Source: Geosiphon pyriformis (lineage: Eukaryota; Glomeromycota; Glomeromycetes; Archaeosporales; Geosiphonaceae). Taken from it: a DNA stretch of 64,000 bases. The stretch spans positions 8,976-72,975 of the forward strand of contig JAAOMT010000752.1 in the NCBI GenBank assembly GCA_016748015.1, written 5' to 3'. Below the pieces are notes generated by a model. It was not told the DNA's origin, did not search any database, and saw only the letters and a list, made by a program, of their open reading frames with translations. Positions within the stretch are counted from its first letter, which is position 1, and every line of letters begins with the position of its first letter. Below are positions 34,950-46,324 of this stretch, in pieces. Made by a program: the position numbers and the translations under genes.

Positions 34950-35290
34950 GCTGCTATTAATTAAAATAAACCAATAACTGTTTTGTACACTAATGCTAAA
35001 ATTGAAAACATAGACATCAAATTAATTCTCAATAGTAGATCAGCAGGTAGTATAATCATGAAGCAACTCATGAATTAACTAGGTTACCAAGTAGACTGTG
35101 CAACCATTGCACAAATCATAACTACAGACAGAAATACTAAAACTCTAATAGGAGAAATTAATAACTTCCTCTTCAAAATCAATGGAATTCAAATTCTCAC
35201 CAAAGTGCTTATTATAGAGGCCACTTAATATTAAGCCTTTGTAGAAAACAATTGGTTAGCCAAAGCTAATACCATCCTTAACTAAAACAT
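34950..35290 (+). pseudogene. Retropepsin remnant of element P
   Basis: LILNSRSAGSIIMKQLMN replaces the LILDSGSAGS active site: Asp to Asn and Gly to Arg, both G-to-A changes. TDRNTKTLIGEI and ILTKVLIIEAT follow, as in C. Confidence 0.75.
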
Positions 35291-35319
35291 GCAAGAACTA
35301 CAGATTACTTTTAATGAAC

Positions 35320-36200
35320 AGTATGTATAAGTTCCAGCTATATATAAATACTTCAAAGCTCAAAGCCCAGAAAAACCACTGATTAAATTTAAAGACTTAA
35401 TACCACCACTAACAATAAAGGCCTATCAGGTTTCTTGGGCTGACAATTACTGAGCAAAATTACCCCCACCACTAACTTGGAAAGAAAAAAGAAAGAGAAA
35501 AGCAGAAGAAAAACTACAATCAGCACCTACAGACTATCTTGTCTCAAATCAAGAAAATCAATAATATTAAATCCTAAAATTAATTTGTGTTAACTGTGGA
35601 AAAAAGTTATCTTCTATGGGCACATGTATTGAAAATGACAAAGAATGGCCAACTGCCACCAAATATTACTACAAACCTTGTGTATTAAAAAGATTTGGCA
35701 GACCAAAATAACAAAATAAATAGGACAATACACCATGTCTTGCCTCTGGTGAGATTCTATTAGAGAAAGAATTATAGAACAATATTCTTGGCAAAGGAAG
35801 AACATATGATGAAGCATGTTAATATATCATCTTAATCAATGATTGAATACAAAAAGAAACACCAATTAAGAACACTTGGAAATGAGCACTCAGTAGATTG
35901 GATGGTTACTCACATAATAAACATAAAATATGAAAAATGGCAAGTGCCAAAGCTGAAGATGCCACACTCAATAAAATATGAAAAATCAAAAAAAATTTAT
36001 TTACATCAGAATATAATGGATCCAACTATATCATAAAAAATTTTTTCACAAATGACTCAGATGCATTTCAAGATTAATACCAGGAATTGACCCCAATCTA
36101 AGAAGAGCAAAAACAGTAATTAACTAACTTAAACACAAAACTGTGTGATTATTTTTTGATCTCTTGTCATTTTCAGTACTATAACAAATGTGATACTATG
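35320..36200 (+). pseudogene. Cys-rich zinc-ribbon region of element P
   Basis: Contains ICVNCGKKLSSM, the FGRPK block (AGA here, where B and C have TGA), and CDYFLISCHFQYYNKC ahead of the dUTPase. Several Cys are now Tyr, Ser or Phe. It lies between protease and dUTPase as in B and C. Confidence 0.65.
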
Positions 36201-36815
36201 TTCAATTTGTTTTCAAAGAAACTATACTCAATCACCAAACTATCTGAGTTTGAAGTAAAAGAGAAATTAATCACTAAAGACATGTCATTTCAAGATCCAA
36301 CTAAGGATACTAAAACAAAACAGTATCTTATCTATCTAAATCTTTCCAAAAAATTAGAATTAAAATGGTATAGTGACAATGAGAAAAGAATCTGCTCTGA
36401 AAAAGCACATGATACTGATGCTGGATTTGACCTACAATACTCCAAACAATCACTCATAGTTATAGTCTCACATTTTTTTGTAACAATAGATCTTAAAATA
36501 GCATTAGAAATTCTTGTTAGTACAATAGTATAAGTTGTCTCTTGATCTAATCTAGTCAAGAAAAAAATTAATGTAAAGAGAGAAATCATTAATGCCAGTT
36601 ATACAGAAAACATTATTATAATGTTACAGAACAATTTAGACAAACTCTATAAAATAAAATCACAAAAAAAGATTGCTCAAGTTATCTTCCTACTCCTAAT
36701 CAAACTACTACAATTAATTCCAGTAACAACTCAAAAAAAATTAAATCTTACTGTCTGAGGAATCAATGAGTTCGGATCAAGTAAAAGAGTAAATATACCA
36801 GTCAACTTCACAGAA
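36156..36815 (+). pseudogene. dUTPase of element P
   Basis: A 125-codon frame (36156-36533) has motif 1 as DTDAGFDLQYS. After a TAA at about 36531 the domain continues with SNLVKKKINVKREIINASYT (motifs 2 and 3), KKIAQVIFLLLI (motif 4) and, past a TGA, GINEFGSS (motif 5). The TGA before GINEFGSS coincides with one in C (51472-51474). Confidence 0.75.
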
Positions 36816-36879
36816 AAAGACAATAATCAGATAAAACTTATCTATACTAATACAGTCATCTCCATCTCTTTATATCAAT

Positions 36880-38190
36880 AATATATTCTCAAGATGAATT
36901 AAAAAATTCAAGATCAAGCTCTGTTATTTGAAGCTAATCTTGAAATCTGTTTCTTAGCCAATGTTGCTAACTTATACCTACTAGCCAAAGTCCATAAACA
37001 CTTCAAAATTCTCATTCACAACCCCACAAAAAATGTTATTGAAATTCCTAAAAGATTTCTTGTTGGTTCTATTTCACTGGACATTCAACATTCTGAAAAA
37101 TTCCAGTCTATTTCAGATTTCACACAGCTATTCTTATTTTGTGATATTATCTTACAAGTATGAAACTTGCCAAAAAAAAGTTATCTATTCATGTCAGAAA
37201 AAATTAACAAACTACATTTAGAAAACCTGAATACTCTCCAGCAAATACAACTTAAGGTTTTCTTGAATCAATATGTTAATGTCTTTGCCAGTAAAAATGA
37301 GTTCAGATGCACTGACATTGTAAAACATCAGATTGATATAGAAGATGTGTGACTTATTAAACAGTAGACTTACTGAATGCCTCCATTTAATAATAATCTA
37401 ATTAAGCAAGAAGTACAACAAAGCTAAACAATGGCTTGATTAAGGAATTGTTAAGCCCTTGGTTTTTTTCAGTGGTTCTGGTCACCAAGAAAAACAGGAA
37501 GATAAGATTTTGTGTAAACTACCAAAAGCTAAACAGCATCACTTAAAAAAATAGTTATCCTATATCTATTATTCAAGAAATTCTGAACAATTTAGAAAAC
37601 AAAAAATGGTTCTTGTCATTAGATTTAGCCAATGAATATTGGCAGGTTGAAATGAATTCCAAAGACAAAAAAAAAATGGCATTTACCATCCAAGACAGAA
37701 ACTTCAAGTTCAATATAATGCCCTTTGAACTCTGCAATACTCCCATTATCTTCTAGTGTCTTATGAATATTGTGTATAAAGAAATTTTGTGGAAATCAAT
37801 CATAATATACCTAAATAATACCAACATCTTCTTGAAAACATATGATAATTATTTGCTTTATCTTTAGCAAGTCTTTGAATGCCTTTATAGTGCCAGATTA
37901 AAACTCAATCCTAATAAATGCTTCTTTGAAAAGACCAAGTTGAAATTCCTAGAACACATAATTGGAAAAAACAGAGTCAAATCTAATTCAGATAAGGTTC
38001 AAAAAGTTAAAGATTTTCCAGCTTTAATCAATTTCAAAGAATTATGAAGATTTTTAAGATTGACAGAATACTATCAACAATTTGTCAAAGAATTCTTGAC
38101 TATCACAAAACCACTTCACTAGTTGTTGTTTAAACACATACAGTACTTATAAAAAAAAGACCAACAGAAAACATTCGACTATCTCAAATA
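36880..38190 (+). pseudogene. Linker and reverse transcriptase of element P
   Basis: The linker (36880-37350) ends with NVFASKNEF and DIVKHQID. RT follows: KNRKIRFCVNYQ-like block near 37490-37530, WFLSLDLANEYWQVEMN near 37610-37660, and the catalytic site as IYLNNTNIF (YLDD to YLNN) near 37805-37835. Multiple TAG and TGA stops occur at Trp and Arg positions. Confidence 0.7.
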
Positions 38191-38194
38191 GCAA

Positions 38195-38530
38195 TTGATT
38201 ACATTCCCAATCCTAATTTACTTAGATTTCACTAAATGGTTCATTGTTACTACAGATGCCTCAAAAAATGCTTTAAGAGCAGTCTTATTACAAATAAAAC
38301 CAGACAATAGAGAACATCTAATTGTTTATGCCAGTTGCAGCACTAGCCCAGCAGAAAAAAATTACAGCACAATAAATCTGGAATGTCTTGTTATTTATTG
38401 GACTGTATAAACATGGAGACATTATCTTAGCTTGTTCTTTGATCTATATACTAATTATAAAAAACTTGTTTGATTACTCAACAATTCACAATTAGAGAAA
38501 AAATATGCAAGATGGAATACTTATTTGTAA
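38195..38530 (+). pseudogene. RNase H of element P
   Basis: A 71-codon frame, ITFPILIYLDFTKWFIVTTD then ASKNALRAVLLQIKPD, keeps the first Asp. CSTSPAEKNYSTINLECLVIYW contains the Glu, and the third position reads YTNYKK instead of a TDHK-like block. Confidence 0.75.
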
Positions 38531-38799
38531 CAATTTCTACTCAAAGTTTATTACAAGAAAAGATCCAAAAACACCAATGTCAACAGTTTGTTAAGGATGC
38601 CACAAACCTAATTCCAAACTCATGAACACAACCAATTATTACTGACTATATTAGTATCTATTGACACTATATTTCAAGAAGATATTATTTCAACAGGAAC
38701 AGAGTACCATATGAAAATAAGCCCAAAATTATTTTATTTAAGACAACCAACTATATCAATGAAAACACTGAAACTGTTTTACCACACAAAAAGTTATCA

Positions 38800-39255
38800 A
38801 AAACAATAAAAAAGAAACTATATTACACAGTATACATTCTGATCTAACCACAGAACACTTTAACAAAAATGCTACTCTTAAAAAACTCTAAATTTATACT
38901 ATTGGCCAACAATATACAAAGATATTTTCGAATACATACTCAATTATAACTTATGTCAATAAAGAGGAGGAGCCAGAACAATAGAACTATTTTGATCCAT
39001 TCCAGTTGGAAATCTATTTGATAGAATTGGGATCAATTTGGTTGGTTCTCTCTCTATAACATCCAAAAGAAATTGTTATATTGCTGTAGTCATAGACTAC
39101 TTGACAAAATGGCCAGAAGCCAGAGTCATTCAAGTAACAAATGCTAAAACAGTAGTTGAGTTTGTACACCAAGATTTGATTTGCATACATAAATGTCTGA
39201 AAGAACTGCTATTCAATTAAGGAATACATTTTGTCAATAATACATTAACTGAATT
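38800..39255 (+). pseudogene. Integrase N-terminal and core part of element P
   Basis: The 39038-39220 frame has SLSITSKRNCYIAVVIDYLT and KWPEARVIQVTNAKTVVEF, the integrase core. Just before it the first catalytic Asp reads GINLVG (Asp to Asn). The core is cut after VNNTLTELR near 39256, before the Glu. Confidence 0.75.
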
Positions 39256-39256
39256 A

Positions 39257-39640
39257 AGACTAGACAACACCCAGAAATAGAAAGAAAAACTTTTGCCAGC
39301 ATATTGGTTCTACAAAATTGGTAAACAACTAGATTTGAAGACACCATATGAAGATCTTAGCCAGAAAACTTTTAACAAAGAAGCAATACAACAAGTAGAA
39401 AAATTCATAGAGAAAAACAATCTAACTTTATATTACAAAGCAGTATACTGACTATATACTGCTTTCCAATATTGTCCAAACATATTGTTGTATGGATCTA
39501 TAAAGACAATAACAGTTAACAATATAGGACAAATAACCAATCAACAGTTCGAAAACCTACAAAGAACAATACTTAACACAATCATTAAACACTACACAAA
39601 TGAAGCCATAATAACAGATACATACAATTTTGCAAGAGCT
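39257..39640 (+). pseudogene. ORF3 remnant of element P, fused by deletion to integrase
   Basis: Begins mid-gene at LDNTQK, matching LDNAQEWKKR in C ORF3. It continues LPAYWFYKIGKQLDLKTPYE, DLSQKTFNKEAIQQVEKFI and IGQITNQQFENLQ to FARA and a TAA. Identity with C is high over this segment. Confidence 0.8.
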
Positions 39641-39663
39641 TAATTCTAAAAAGAGAGAGATAA

Positions 39664-40212
39664 TGTTATCTGAGTAGAAAAACTGATCCAAAATTATAAA
39701 AAAATGTAACCAAAATATGATATAATACAGAATAGTGTACAATAATATTGGATAATATATTATAATGTAAGATAATACAGAATAATATATAATAACACTA
39801 GATAACATATTATAATATAGGATAACTAGTAATAACATAGAAGAACAAAGCAATCACAGAAATAGCAAAACAATAGTTAGCAATAACAAAACAGTCAGAA
39901 AGCAATCCTGTAAAACCAAAAAAATATATAAAAATGAGTAGTTAAAAAAAGTAGAAAGAAGAACAGACAGCTAGATACAAACTACTAAACAAGAATTAAA
40001 TATTCTTACCTTTTTTATTATTTATTCTATTCTATTTTCATCTTCTAAAATAAATTAATTATTGAGAAATCAGAATCATGAATTCATGTTCTCAAATTTT
40101 GTGGACTTTATGTAAATTAATCATTGTTTCATACCTTCATTCCAGAACAAATGCTCTTAGCATAACCATCTTAAACCATTAAACAATTTAGACCAATTGT
40201 TCTTGATTATGG
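39664..40212 (+). repeat. 3' LTR of element P, first half
   Basis: Starts TGTTATCTGAGTAG. It is interrupted by B at 40213, with the remainder at 60600-61062. Confidence 0.85.
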
Positions 40213-41096
40213 TGTTACAGGTGATTATTTCTGCTGTTAAATTAAATAACAAACCCATAACTTGGTGCTCAAAAGCTACTTCCATTGATAATGTTTTGTA
40301 AGTGTTGTATCTGAAGATTTTGATGGAGTCTTTTGTATAATGGACAGAGATTCAATAGTGTCAATAGTAGATGTATCTTTTCAAAAGTTTTCCCAATTTT
40401 TTTCTCAGTGTGGTGGCTGGATTTAGTCTGGCAGTTGTGCCCTTCTGGTAAGCTATCTGATAATATATAAAATTCTATTCTTATTTTTGGGTCCTTTACC
40501 AGGCTATCCTTGACATTAATAACTCAGTGCTTACTCTTTTAATCAATTAGTATACAATAACAAAATCAAAAAAGAAAGAAAATAAAATAAAGAAATAAAA
40601 TAAAGAAAATAAAATAAAGAAAGTAGAGAAAATAAGCCAAGGCAATTTGGTACGTTAATATCTCGTCAATAGCCATAATCAAGAGCTATTGTTCCAGTAT
40701 AGTTAAGTATCAATTACTATCAACACTTCATGTTGATAGTAGAGAGTGAGTTGAGATATAAAATAATTATTTATTTGATGATTTGGTTTCTAGGCTAAGG
40801 ATTTTGTGGTATCGATTCTGTCTTTTCTGTTTCTAATACTACTGCTATATATACATAATTGAGATTCTTCATTTTCTCGATTCTTCACAACAGAAATCCT
40901 GGAATTCCTGGAATTCTGTGATTCCTATGAAAGGAATTCTGGAATTCTGGAATCCTGCAATTTCTCATCGGGGAATCCTGAAATTCCTGGAATCCTGCAA
41001 TTCCTGAGAGGAATCCTGGAATTCCACATTTACTATGCCTACTTCTGATTGGCTAATAATTATACTAATATATTTCCTATATTTCTATGAGTAACA
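40213..41096 (-). repeat. 3' LTR of element B
   Basis: TGTTAC...GTAACA with perfect 6-bp inverted ends. A TATATATAG box (minus strand) sits at about 40845-40855. To its right is a dense array of GGAATTCC-like words (40890-41025). Confidence 0.9.
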
Positions 41097-41099
41097 TTA

Positions 41100-41113
41100 T
41101 TCCCTCCTTTTAA
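41100..41113 (-). promoter_or_regulatory. Polypurine tract of element B
   Basis: The minus strand reads AAAAGGAGGGAATAA just upstream of TGTTAC, the usual plus-strand primer position next to a 3' LTR. Confidence 0.7.
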
Positions 41114-41115
41114 TA

Positions 41116-41769
41116 TTAAGCTCCATTGAAATCCAACTCGTTTAATTCCCTCTCTTGAAGTATTTCCTGGATTTCATTTTCGAGAATTACTTGTGTTATT
41201 TGGGCCTGTAATTCTTCAAATTGAGCATTGGTGATCTTTCCCAATTGATTACTGGTAACCATATCCATTGTTTTGTTGAGTAATATTTCTGGTCTATTCT
41301 GAAATGCTGTGTGTATTTGGTATATGGCTCGGGTCTGTGTGAATAAGTTGTTTCTTCTCACAAAATATTCTAATTGTTGTAGTATTCTTTTGTCGAATAA
41401 TTGTTTTGTTTTATCCGTATATAGATTCTGGATATTTATGTGTTGTCCCAAATAAAAATAATAATAGTTTCATGAAAATTGTTGTATCCACCAATTCCAA
41501 GTTTTTTTAGTCAACTCTTGATATAGTGACTCTTTTGTCAACTCTTTTATTACTAATTTTACTTTCGCAATGATTTTGTCCACCATATTTTCAGTTTTTT
41601 TCTGTGTTCTGGGTTGCAATGTCTTTCTAGTATTTTGATATCGAATGGTTTGTTGATTGATTGTAATCTCCATTTCCTGGTGTTGGATTAATTGAAAGAG
41701 TTGTTGTGCTAGTGAGTGAATGTTGTCTGTAATTTCTATTTTTCTGATATTTCCTGTCACGTCTACCAT
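41116..41769 (-). CDS. ORF3 of element B: conserved protein of unknown function
   Basis: 218 codons in one frame, broken only by a TGA at about 41467-41469 (Arg in element A's AGA version). Features: SLAQQLFQLIQHQEMEITI, NWWIQQFS, FYLGQHINIQNLY, AFQNRPEILLNKTMD and LGKITNAQFEELQAQIT. It is predicted mainly helical, with no transmembrane segment or zinc motif. It lies between integrase and the 3' LTR. The same frame as integrase means it could have been a Pol extension in B, but C shows it in another frame behind a stop. I do not recognise its family. Confidence 0.7.
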
Positions 41770-43170
41770 GTTTTTATATATTCTTGTTATGGATCAATTT
41801 AACGTGTTGTTGTCAATAATCAGAATTGGTTCTAGATCTCGTGGAATTTTATCTGGTTGGACTAGTATTCTCTGTACTTCTATTTGTGGAATATTACTGG
41901 TAAATAGTAGTGTGATTTTGTAATATGGTTTCAGTCAATCTTCATGTACTGCTTTGGTTAAAATTTTGTTATCCAATCTTAATTTGTAAGCTCCATTTCC
42001 TAGAATTTCTTCTATGTGAAATGGTCCATCCCATTTGGGATCAAATTTTCTATTCTATTGTTTTTCTGCTTTGGTATAATGTAGTAATACTTTGTTTCCA
42101 ATCTTGAATTCAACTGGTTTGTCTGGTAGTTAACTATTGTGTCTTTTTTTCTGTTTTTCTTGTGATTTTTGAATATTATTAGCTGCTCTTTTTTGTTTGT
42201 TTTCCAATGTTTCCATTAAGTCATATGTTCTTCTCAGCAATGTTTTTTGAAAATTTTTTTCTGTTATTGGTTCAGCTGAATATGTATTAATTTCTCTCTC
42301 TACTGGTAACGTTGCTGTTCTTCTATACATTAATTCAAATAGTGTTGCTTGTGTAGTATCTTGTTTTATTGTCTAATAAGCAAATAGTACTGATGGTATG
42401 AACAAATTCCAATCATTCTGGTTTTCTTGGCTGAGCTTAGCTATTGCTTCACACAATGTTCTGTTGAATCTTTCTACTAATCTGTTGGTTTGTAGATGGT
42501 ATAGTGATGATAATGGTTTCTTGATTCCGAATTTTTGGCTCAATTCTGTTAATGTTCTGTTCACAAAATGAGTTTCTTGGTCTGATAATAGTTTTTTTGG
42601 ACATCTATGTCAACAAATCAAATCCTGATGAATGAATTCGGCAATGGATTTTGCATCTGCTTTTTGAATTGCTTTTACCTCTGGCCATTTAGTGAGATAA
42701 TCTATAGCTACTGCTATGTATCTGTTTCCTCTGTTGGTAATTGTTAATGGTCCAACTAAATCAATTTCAATATAATCAAATAGTTGTCCCACTTTGATTG
42801 GTTTTAATGGTTTATTGGGTTTCATACCTCCTTTTCGCTGACAGGCATCACAATTTTGAACATATTGGATGATGTCTGGATATATTAATGGCCAATAGTA
42901 TCTTTTTTTGGTTCTTTCCATGGTTGCTTCTTTATGAAAATGTCCTGCTGTTAGATTTGAGTATATGTTGAATAATATTGTTTCTTTTTCTGGCTCTGTA
43001 ATTACTCTGGTTGGTTGATCTGAATCTTTTCTATTTTTCTGATAAAGTATATGTTGGTGAGTGATAAAATATTTTGATTGTTGTTTGATACTCTTTCGTT
43101 CCATTTGAGATAAATTCTCCTTGAACTGTTGAGTGTTTATATAATGTTGAAGTTGTTGATATTTTTGTAT
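41770..43170 (-). pseudogene. Integrase of element B with GPY/F module
   Basis: Zinc-binding part GHFHKEATMERTKK and NCDACQRKGG (42820-42960). The core has EIDLVGPLTITNRGNRYIAV with the first Asp, LLSDQETHF with the second Asp and LVERFNRTL with the Glu, so the DDE triad is intact. GPFHIEEILGNGAYKLRL (about 41985-42040) is the GPY/F module. Frames at 42610-43104, 42373-42564 and 42130-42330 share a register, separated by stops including TGA for Arg in LIC*HRC and TAG or TAA elsewhere. Confidence 0.85.
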
Positions 43171-44480
43171 GTTTATCTTTTGTTATATTTTTGTTGGTAT
43201 TGTTCTGGTTTTGTTATATTTTTGTGTTAAAATGTTCTTAGATTTGTCTTATTTGCAACAAACTGTCGGCATTTCTGTTGTCTTTTCCTTTCTTATAATG
43301 TATAGTATAAGTATATTATAATAATGCTATTTTTCATCTGGATTGGCGGCCATTATTAAATTCTTGCTTTTTGAAGTGATGTTAATCTTTTATAATCTGT
43401 GTATATATCAAACTTTTGGCTCAAGTATTCATTCCACTTCATGACTGCCTAATAGATTGCTAAATGTTCTAATTTGGGTGTTCCATAGTTTTTTTCAGCT
43501 GGTGTTAGACCTTGGCTGGCATATGCTATTGGATGTTCTCTGCCGTCTGGTCTCTTCTGAGATAGTACTGCTCCTAATGCTTGACCAGATGCATTAGTAG
43601 TGATAATGAATGGTTTGTTGTAATCTGAATAGATCAGTACTGGAGCTTGAATAAGTTTTCTTTTCAGAATATCAAAAGCTTCTTGTTGACTTTCTGTTCA
43701 TTCATATTTGGTATTCTTGGTTTGCAGATTATTGAGTGGTTGAGCTATCTTTGAAAAGTTCTTTATAAAGCATTGATAGTAGCTTGCAAATCCCAAGAAT
43801 GATTTCAATTCAGTCATATTGGTTGGTACTGGAAAGTTTTTTACTATCTCTATTTTCTCTGGATCCATTTTGATGCCATCTTTGTTAACTATGTGTCCCA
43901 AGAATTTTAGTTCTGTCTTGCCAAAGAAGCACTTTGTTGCATTTAACTTTAGTCTTGCTCTTTTTAGTCTTTTGAACACTTGTTGAAGATAATGAAGATA
44001 ATCATCAAATGTTTTTGAGAATATGTTGGTGTTATCCAAGTATATAACTACTGATTTTTACAATAAACTAGTATAGACAATTTCTATTAGCTGTTGGAAA
44101 GTGGCTAGTGTGTTGGTTAAACTGAATGGCATTACTTCAAATTCAAAATTCCTTTCTCTCATGGTGAATACCATCTTCTCTTTGTCAGCTGGATCCATGA
44201 CTACTTGTCAGTAACCACTGTCCAAGTCTAATGTTGAGAACCATTTGTTCCTGCCAAAAGCATTGAATAGTTCTTGTATTCATGAAGTTGAATAGCTGTC
44301 TCTATGAGTTACACTATTTAGTTTTCTGTAGTCCACACAAAATTGGATTTTCCATTCTTCTTTTGGACAAGTACTACTGGTAACGACCATAGGCTCATTG
44401 ATGGCTAAATTAACCTATTGTCCAGCATTCAGTTGATCTCTTGATAGATGATTTCATGGCTGGCTGGTGGTACTTTGTAT
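43170..44480 (-). pseudogene. Reverse transcriptase and RNase H of element B
   Basis: RT: the frame at 43698-44039 begins at the catalytic site VVIYLDNTNIFSK (YLDD to YLDN) and runs through FGKTELKFLGHIVNKDGI to the connection. RNase H (43430-43640) has TTNASGQALGAVLSQ with Asp to Asn, then AYASQGLTPAEKNYG. A TAG in AIY*AVMKW replaces Trp, and a TGA in GY*QVVMDP replaces Trp upstream in RT. Confidence 0.8.
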
Positions 44481-44482
44481 GC

Positions 44483-44968
44483 TCACTGTTTGATGAACAT
44501 TGCATTTTCAGTATTGATCTGATGCTGGATAATGTCAGTTCGGCCAAACTCATTTTCGCTGGCAAAAATGTCATTGAACTGGTTGAGCAACATCTTGAGT
44601 TGCATATATTGGAGTGGATCTAAGTTTCCTATATTTATTTGTTTCAATTGTTCTGATTGGAGCAAATAACATTTACTTTGTCCATATATTGTTTGTGATG
44701 TGATATCAACATATCCACAAAGTTGTGGAAAGTCTGGAATGGGGTTTGGTGGTTGATCCTCCATTTTAGTGTTTAAGTATCCAATAATAGTTCCAGCTGG
44801 TATTTCTATGATATTTTCTGTATTGTTGTAAATGGGAATTTTGATATGGCTGTAATCTTTGGCTAGTATGTGGAGATTAATAAGTCCAACTTCTCCTAAT
44901 TCACAAAAACTGGTTTCTGCTTCAAAAATTTGTGCTTGGTCTTTTTCTTTCCTTTCTATTGCTAGCAT
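44483..44968 (-). CDS. dUTPase-RT linker of element B Pol
   Basis: A 161-codon open stretch: MLAIERKEKDQAQIFEAETS, IPIYNNTENIIEIPAGTIIG (a beta-rich block found in all five elements) and LNQFNDIFASENEFGRTDII, the typical lead-in to RT. It ends at TGA 44483-44485 in IKQ*AYK, where Arg is usual. Confidence 0.75.
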   Translation of the reverse strand: MLAIERKEKDQAQIFEAETSFCELGEVGLINLHILAKDYSHIKIPIYNNTENIIEIPAGTIIGYLNTKMEDQPPNPIPDFPQLCGYVDITSQTIYGQSKCYLLQSEQLKQINIGNLDPLQYMQLKMLLNQFNDIFASENEFGRTDIIQHQINTENAMFIKQ

Positions 44969-45059
44969 GTACTGGTTATATGGTGAAATAGAAATAGCTT
45001 AACTGGTTGAGATAATTTCTCCTTGGCCAACAATTTCTTCTTCCATCATATTAACTAGT

Positions 45060-45463
45060 ACATCTATTCTACCCATTAATCCAAATTCCTGTATTCCTCT
45101 CACTGTTATTCCTAATTCTTCCCTCTTTCCCACTGATACTAACTAAGTTACTCTAACCAGAGGCAGAAATATTGCCTGTGCTATCTTTTTGTTGGGCTCT
45201 ATTATATAGGCTTTTTCTGAGTCATTTTGTAGCATAGCAATGATATTTCCTACATATCCCGTGTCAATTATTCCTCCTCTTATATTAATCTCTCTTTTTG
45301 CTAAACTACTTCTGAATGCTAATTGAACTATTGTTGTTGCCAGAATTTCTAGTGCTACTTTCAGATCAATGCAGATGCATGAATGTGGTTCCAATTTAAT
45401 GGCTTCTGTTTCTGGATATCTTAGATCAAATCCTGCATCAGTATTGTGTGTGCATTCTGGCAT
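45060..45463 (-). CDS. dUTPase domain of element B Pol
   Basis: All five trimeric-dUTPase motifs can be seen: NTDAGFDLRYP (1), RSSLAKREINIRGG (2), GGIIDTGYVGNI (3), NKKIAQAIFLPL (4) and, past a TAA, TVRGIQEFGLMG (5). The nucleotide-binding Asp and Tyr of motif 3 are kept. The enzyme converts dUTP to dUMP. Placement between protease and RT is unlike lentiviruses (after RNase H) or betaretroviruses (in Gag-Pro). Confidence 0.85.
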
Positions 45464-45469
45464 AATACC

Positions 45470-46324
45470 TTCATTATTATTATTGAACCATTTCAGTTCT
45501 TGTTCCTTGGTGAGGTCAGGAAGCGCAATATATTGTTTATAGCTTGAGTCGGAGTTTGAATCTAAGTTGATATCATTGTCATTGTCATTGCTGTTTTGAA
45601 TGGAGCTGGAATTATTATTCTTGTTGTTGTTGTTGTCGGGATTTGAATCGGGATCAAGTGGTGATTCTGACTCTGATGTGCAGCTGCTGATTGGTTCTTC
45701 CTCTTTGGGAATTGTGTAGATTATGCATGGTAGTGGATTGTAAATGAGGTCACAATCGTCACAATATTTAAAGTCACTGAGAATTAAACAATGGCAACAC
45801 AGTCTTGTATTTAACTATGCTAGCCATTGTTCTTGTTCCTCTTTAGTAGGTGCCAAGTTTTGGTAGTATTCATAGAACTTTTCTGGTTCCAGAAAATTTA
45901 TGACTGGTTCTGCATCCCAGTCAAGCTCGATGGGTTCTGGTAGATTGTTTTTAATTGTCCTAATTTCTTTTGGTGATGTGCTTTCAATTTTGGTGGTTGC
46001 CATCCGCCATAATTCATCGTCATCATGTGGACAACTGTCCAATTGCTGTACAGCTCTTCTCCAGGCAGCTTCTATGGGTGTTCTTTTCTCGACCCAGTTG
46101 CTGATGAGGATCGTGTATTAGCAAGACACATTGCACATTCCTCCTTTCCCTGGAATGTTGTTCCACATTTTTTTATCTAGCAGGGTCTCTCCACAAGTAA
46201 AACAAGGTTGGCTATCCCATTTTCCTTGCCTCTTTGGTCATCCAAAGCGTTCGAGTAAGCATGAATGACAGTAGAATTTTGTTGTGGTGTGGTATTCCTC
46301 ATTGTCACCACAGCATGCACCAAA
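45470..46324 (-). pseudogene. Zinc-ribbon region of element B, distal part
   Basis: Contains FYCHSCLLERFG, PCFTCGETLLDKKMWN, CNVSCQYTILISNW and then LCCHCLILSDFKYCDDCDLI just before the dUTPase. An acidic Asn/Asp-rich stretch (about 45560-45700) lies between the last ribbon and the dUTPase. A 75-codon frame (45815-46042) is part of it. TGA at 46238-46240 in FG*PK matches the position in C. The N-terminal half of the region is at 56566-56974, beyond C. Confidence 0.75.

Noticed and set aside
40890-41025. CRISPR-like or origin-like repeat array
   Set aside because: Repeats are irregular, lack unique spacers, and lie inside every B-family LTR; they belong to the LTR.
41116-41769. ORF3 as an envelope gene
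   Set aside because: No signal peptide, hydrophobic membrane segment or Cys/glycosylation pattern is seen in the B or C versions.
46313-46324. Primer-binding-site-like sequence outside the C 3' LTR (GCACCAAA before TGTTAT)
   Set aside because: It resembles the PBS flank, but it is coding sequence of B that rejoins in frame with the other side of C, so the likeness is by chance or local microhomology.
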